From Ichthyophis bannanicus (lineage: Eukaryota > Chordata > Amphibia > Gymnophiona > Ichthyophiidae): a stretch of DNA of 64,000 bases. This document shows positions 63,392 to 64,000 of this stretch, piece after piece. A model generated the notes under the pieces. That model had not been told where the DNA came from. It made no database searches and saw nothing but the letters and a program-made list of their open reading frames with translations. The translations under genes were made by a program, and so were the position numbers. Positions within the stretch are counted from its first letter, which is position 1. Each line of letters begins with the position of its first letter. The DNA is taken from positions 57,014,955 to 57,078,954 of the forward strand of contig CM066032.1 in NCBI GenBank assembly GCA_033557465.1, written 5' to 3'.

Positions 63392-64000
63392 ATGGCTGGG
63401 AAAAATCGTATTGCTAAGGCTGTTGCCCCCATTATAGCTTCTGCCTCGGTCCAGACAGAGGTCCTAATGCCGGTTGAAGGACCAGTTCCTTGTGCAGGGT
63501 GCCTGCATGCTGAGGCTCTGAGGAAACAGGTGGAGGAACTCAGAGAGGAGGTGGCGAGGCTGAGGAGCATTCAAGACAGTGAGAAGTACATTGATGAGAT
63601 GCTTCTTGCAGCAACCAGGCTCTCCAGCACCGGAGAAGATGGGTGCCAACAGAATGTCGATGGTTGGACACAAGTCACCAGGGCCTGCAAAATCACCAAG
63701 CCAACTTCTCCAGCCCTTGAAGTGAAGAACCATTATGCAGCCCTGGAAGTGGAGGAGGTGAAAGCATCCCTGGAAAGGGAAGAACCAGAGTTCAAGTACC
63801 CCAAAGTTGCGGAATCAGTGACCAGAAGGAAACGAAGGGTGGTGGTAGTTGGAGACTCTCTTCTGAGGGGTACTGAGGCGTCCATCTGCCGACCAGACTT
63901 GATGTCCAGAGAGGTATGCTGTCTGCCTGGTGCCAAAATCCAAGATGTTACAGAGAGTTTGCCGAGACTCATCAAGCCCACTGACTATTACCCAATGTTG
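63392..64000 (+). CDS. CR1-type ORF1 (coiled coil plus esterase start), open at the window edge
   Basis: ATG at 63392 in good context (ACAATGG) opens a frame of 203 codons without a stop to the end of the window. It reads MAGKNRIAKAVAPIIASAS, a metal-ligand pair in VPCAGCLHAEAL, a coiled coil (ALRKQVEELREEVARLRSI), the DGWTQVTRAC block, a basic stretch TRRKRR, and VVVVGDSLLRGTEASICRP with the esterase nucleophile Ser in GDS, then CCLPGAKIQDV. The layout is that of ORF1 in bird/reptile CR1 elements: coiled-coil, RNA-binding and SGNH esterase. Its family differs from the CR1 ORF1 at 8366-8857 (GDSLLRGTEA against GDSIIRHVDS). It is the only LINE ORF in the window with no defect in what can be seen. 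Confidence 0.85.
   Translation, partial: MAGKNRIAKAVAPIIASASVQTEVLMPVEGPVPCAGCLHAEALRKQVEELREEVARLRSIQDSEKYIDEMLLAATRLSSTGEDGCQQNVDGWTQVTRACKITKPTSPALEVKNHYAALEVEEVKASLEREEPEFKYPKVAESVTRRKRRVVVVGDSLLRGTEASICRPDLMSREVCCLPGAKIQDVTESLPRLIKPTDYYPML

Overview
The window looks like repeat-dominated nuclear DNA from a non-mammalian vertebrate, most likely an amphibian (caecilian-like) or a reptile. The clues are many chicken/turtle-type CR1 LINEs ending in an 8-bp ATGTTCTT-type tail, L2-group LINEs, an L1 3' end, an RTE/BovB-type LINE, a DIRS-type element, a Penelope-type fragment and PIF/Harbinger transposons. I found no host cellular gene, no rRNA gene and no intact tRNA gene. Almost everything recognisable is a mobile element, usually broken and often nested. 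The species call is inference; the element calls rest on translated motifs.

Layout. 1-4240: a Penelope-type reverse transcriptase (minus strand) split by a 4.03-kb element with terminal inverted repeats (copy A, 98-4124). This element contains tRNA-like heads, a large palindrome and a short ORF. It recurs as copy C (23262-27003, minus), copy D (45250-46430, minus, internally deleted) and copy B (58895 to about 62750, plus), with a bare end at 5981. 4255-8940: an L2 3' end, an L1 3' end and a minus-strand CR1 carrying the ORF1 esterase and the ORF2 endonuclease. 8969-17712: an almost full-length plus-strand L2 (six 140-bp 5' repeats, then endonuclease-RT broken by one stop), itself interrupted by a minus-strand L2 of 3.8 kb. 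17724-23255: two CR1 elements, one preceded by a 792-bp higher-order repeat. 27751-29085: a transposon-associated zinc-finger protein gene cut off by a CR1, whose 3' end is then duplicated in tandem. 31386-32329: a foldback with arms of about 420 bp. 34462-35735: an L2 fragment hosting a 348-bp hAT-type MITE with a perfect 8-bp target duplication.

36356-40890 is the most gene-like unit: a two-gene PIF/Harbinger transposon with a Myb/SANT-like gene (minus, spliced) and a DDE transposase gene (plus, spliced) transcribed away from a shared 600-bp palindromic promoter with mirror-image TATA boxes. 40891-45087 holds nothing I recognise. 47220-49600 is a 92-bp minisatellite split by a CR1. 49985-52527 is a CR1 5' half abutting an RTE. 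52946-55905 is the gag-RT half of a DIRS element, followed by an L2 3' end and a second Harbinger transposase fragment (56518-57062). The right edge (63392-64000) carries an open CR1-type ORF1 that continues beyond the window.

Working together: the LINE fragments are independent insertions. Only the Harbinger pair at 36-41 kb is a cooperating set (DNA-binding partner plus transposase). The 4-kb TIR element has no visible transposase and is probably mobilised in trans.
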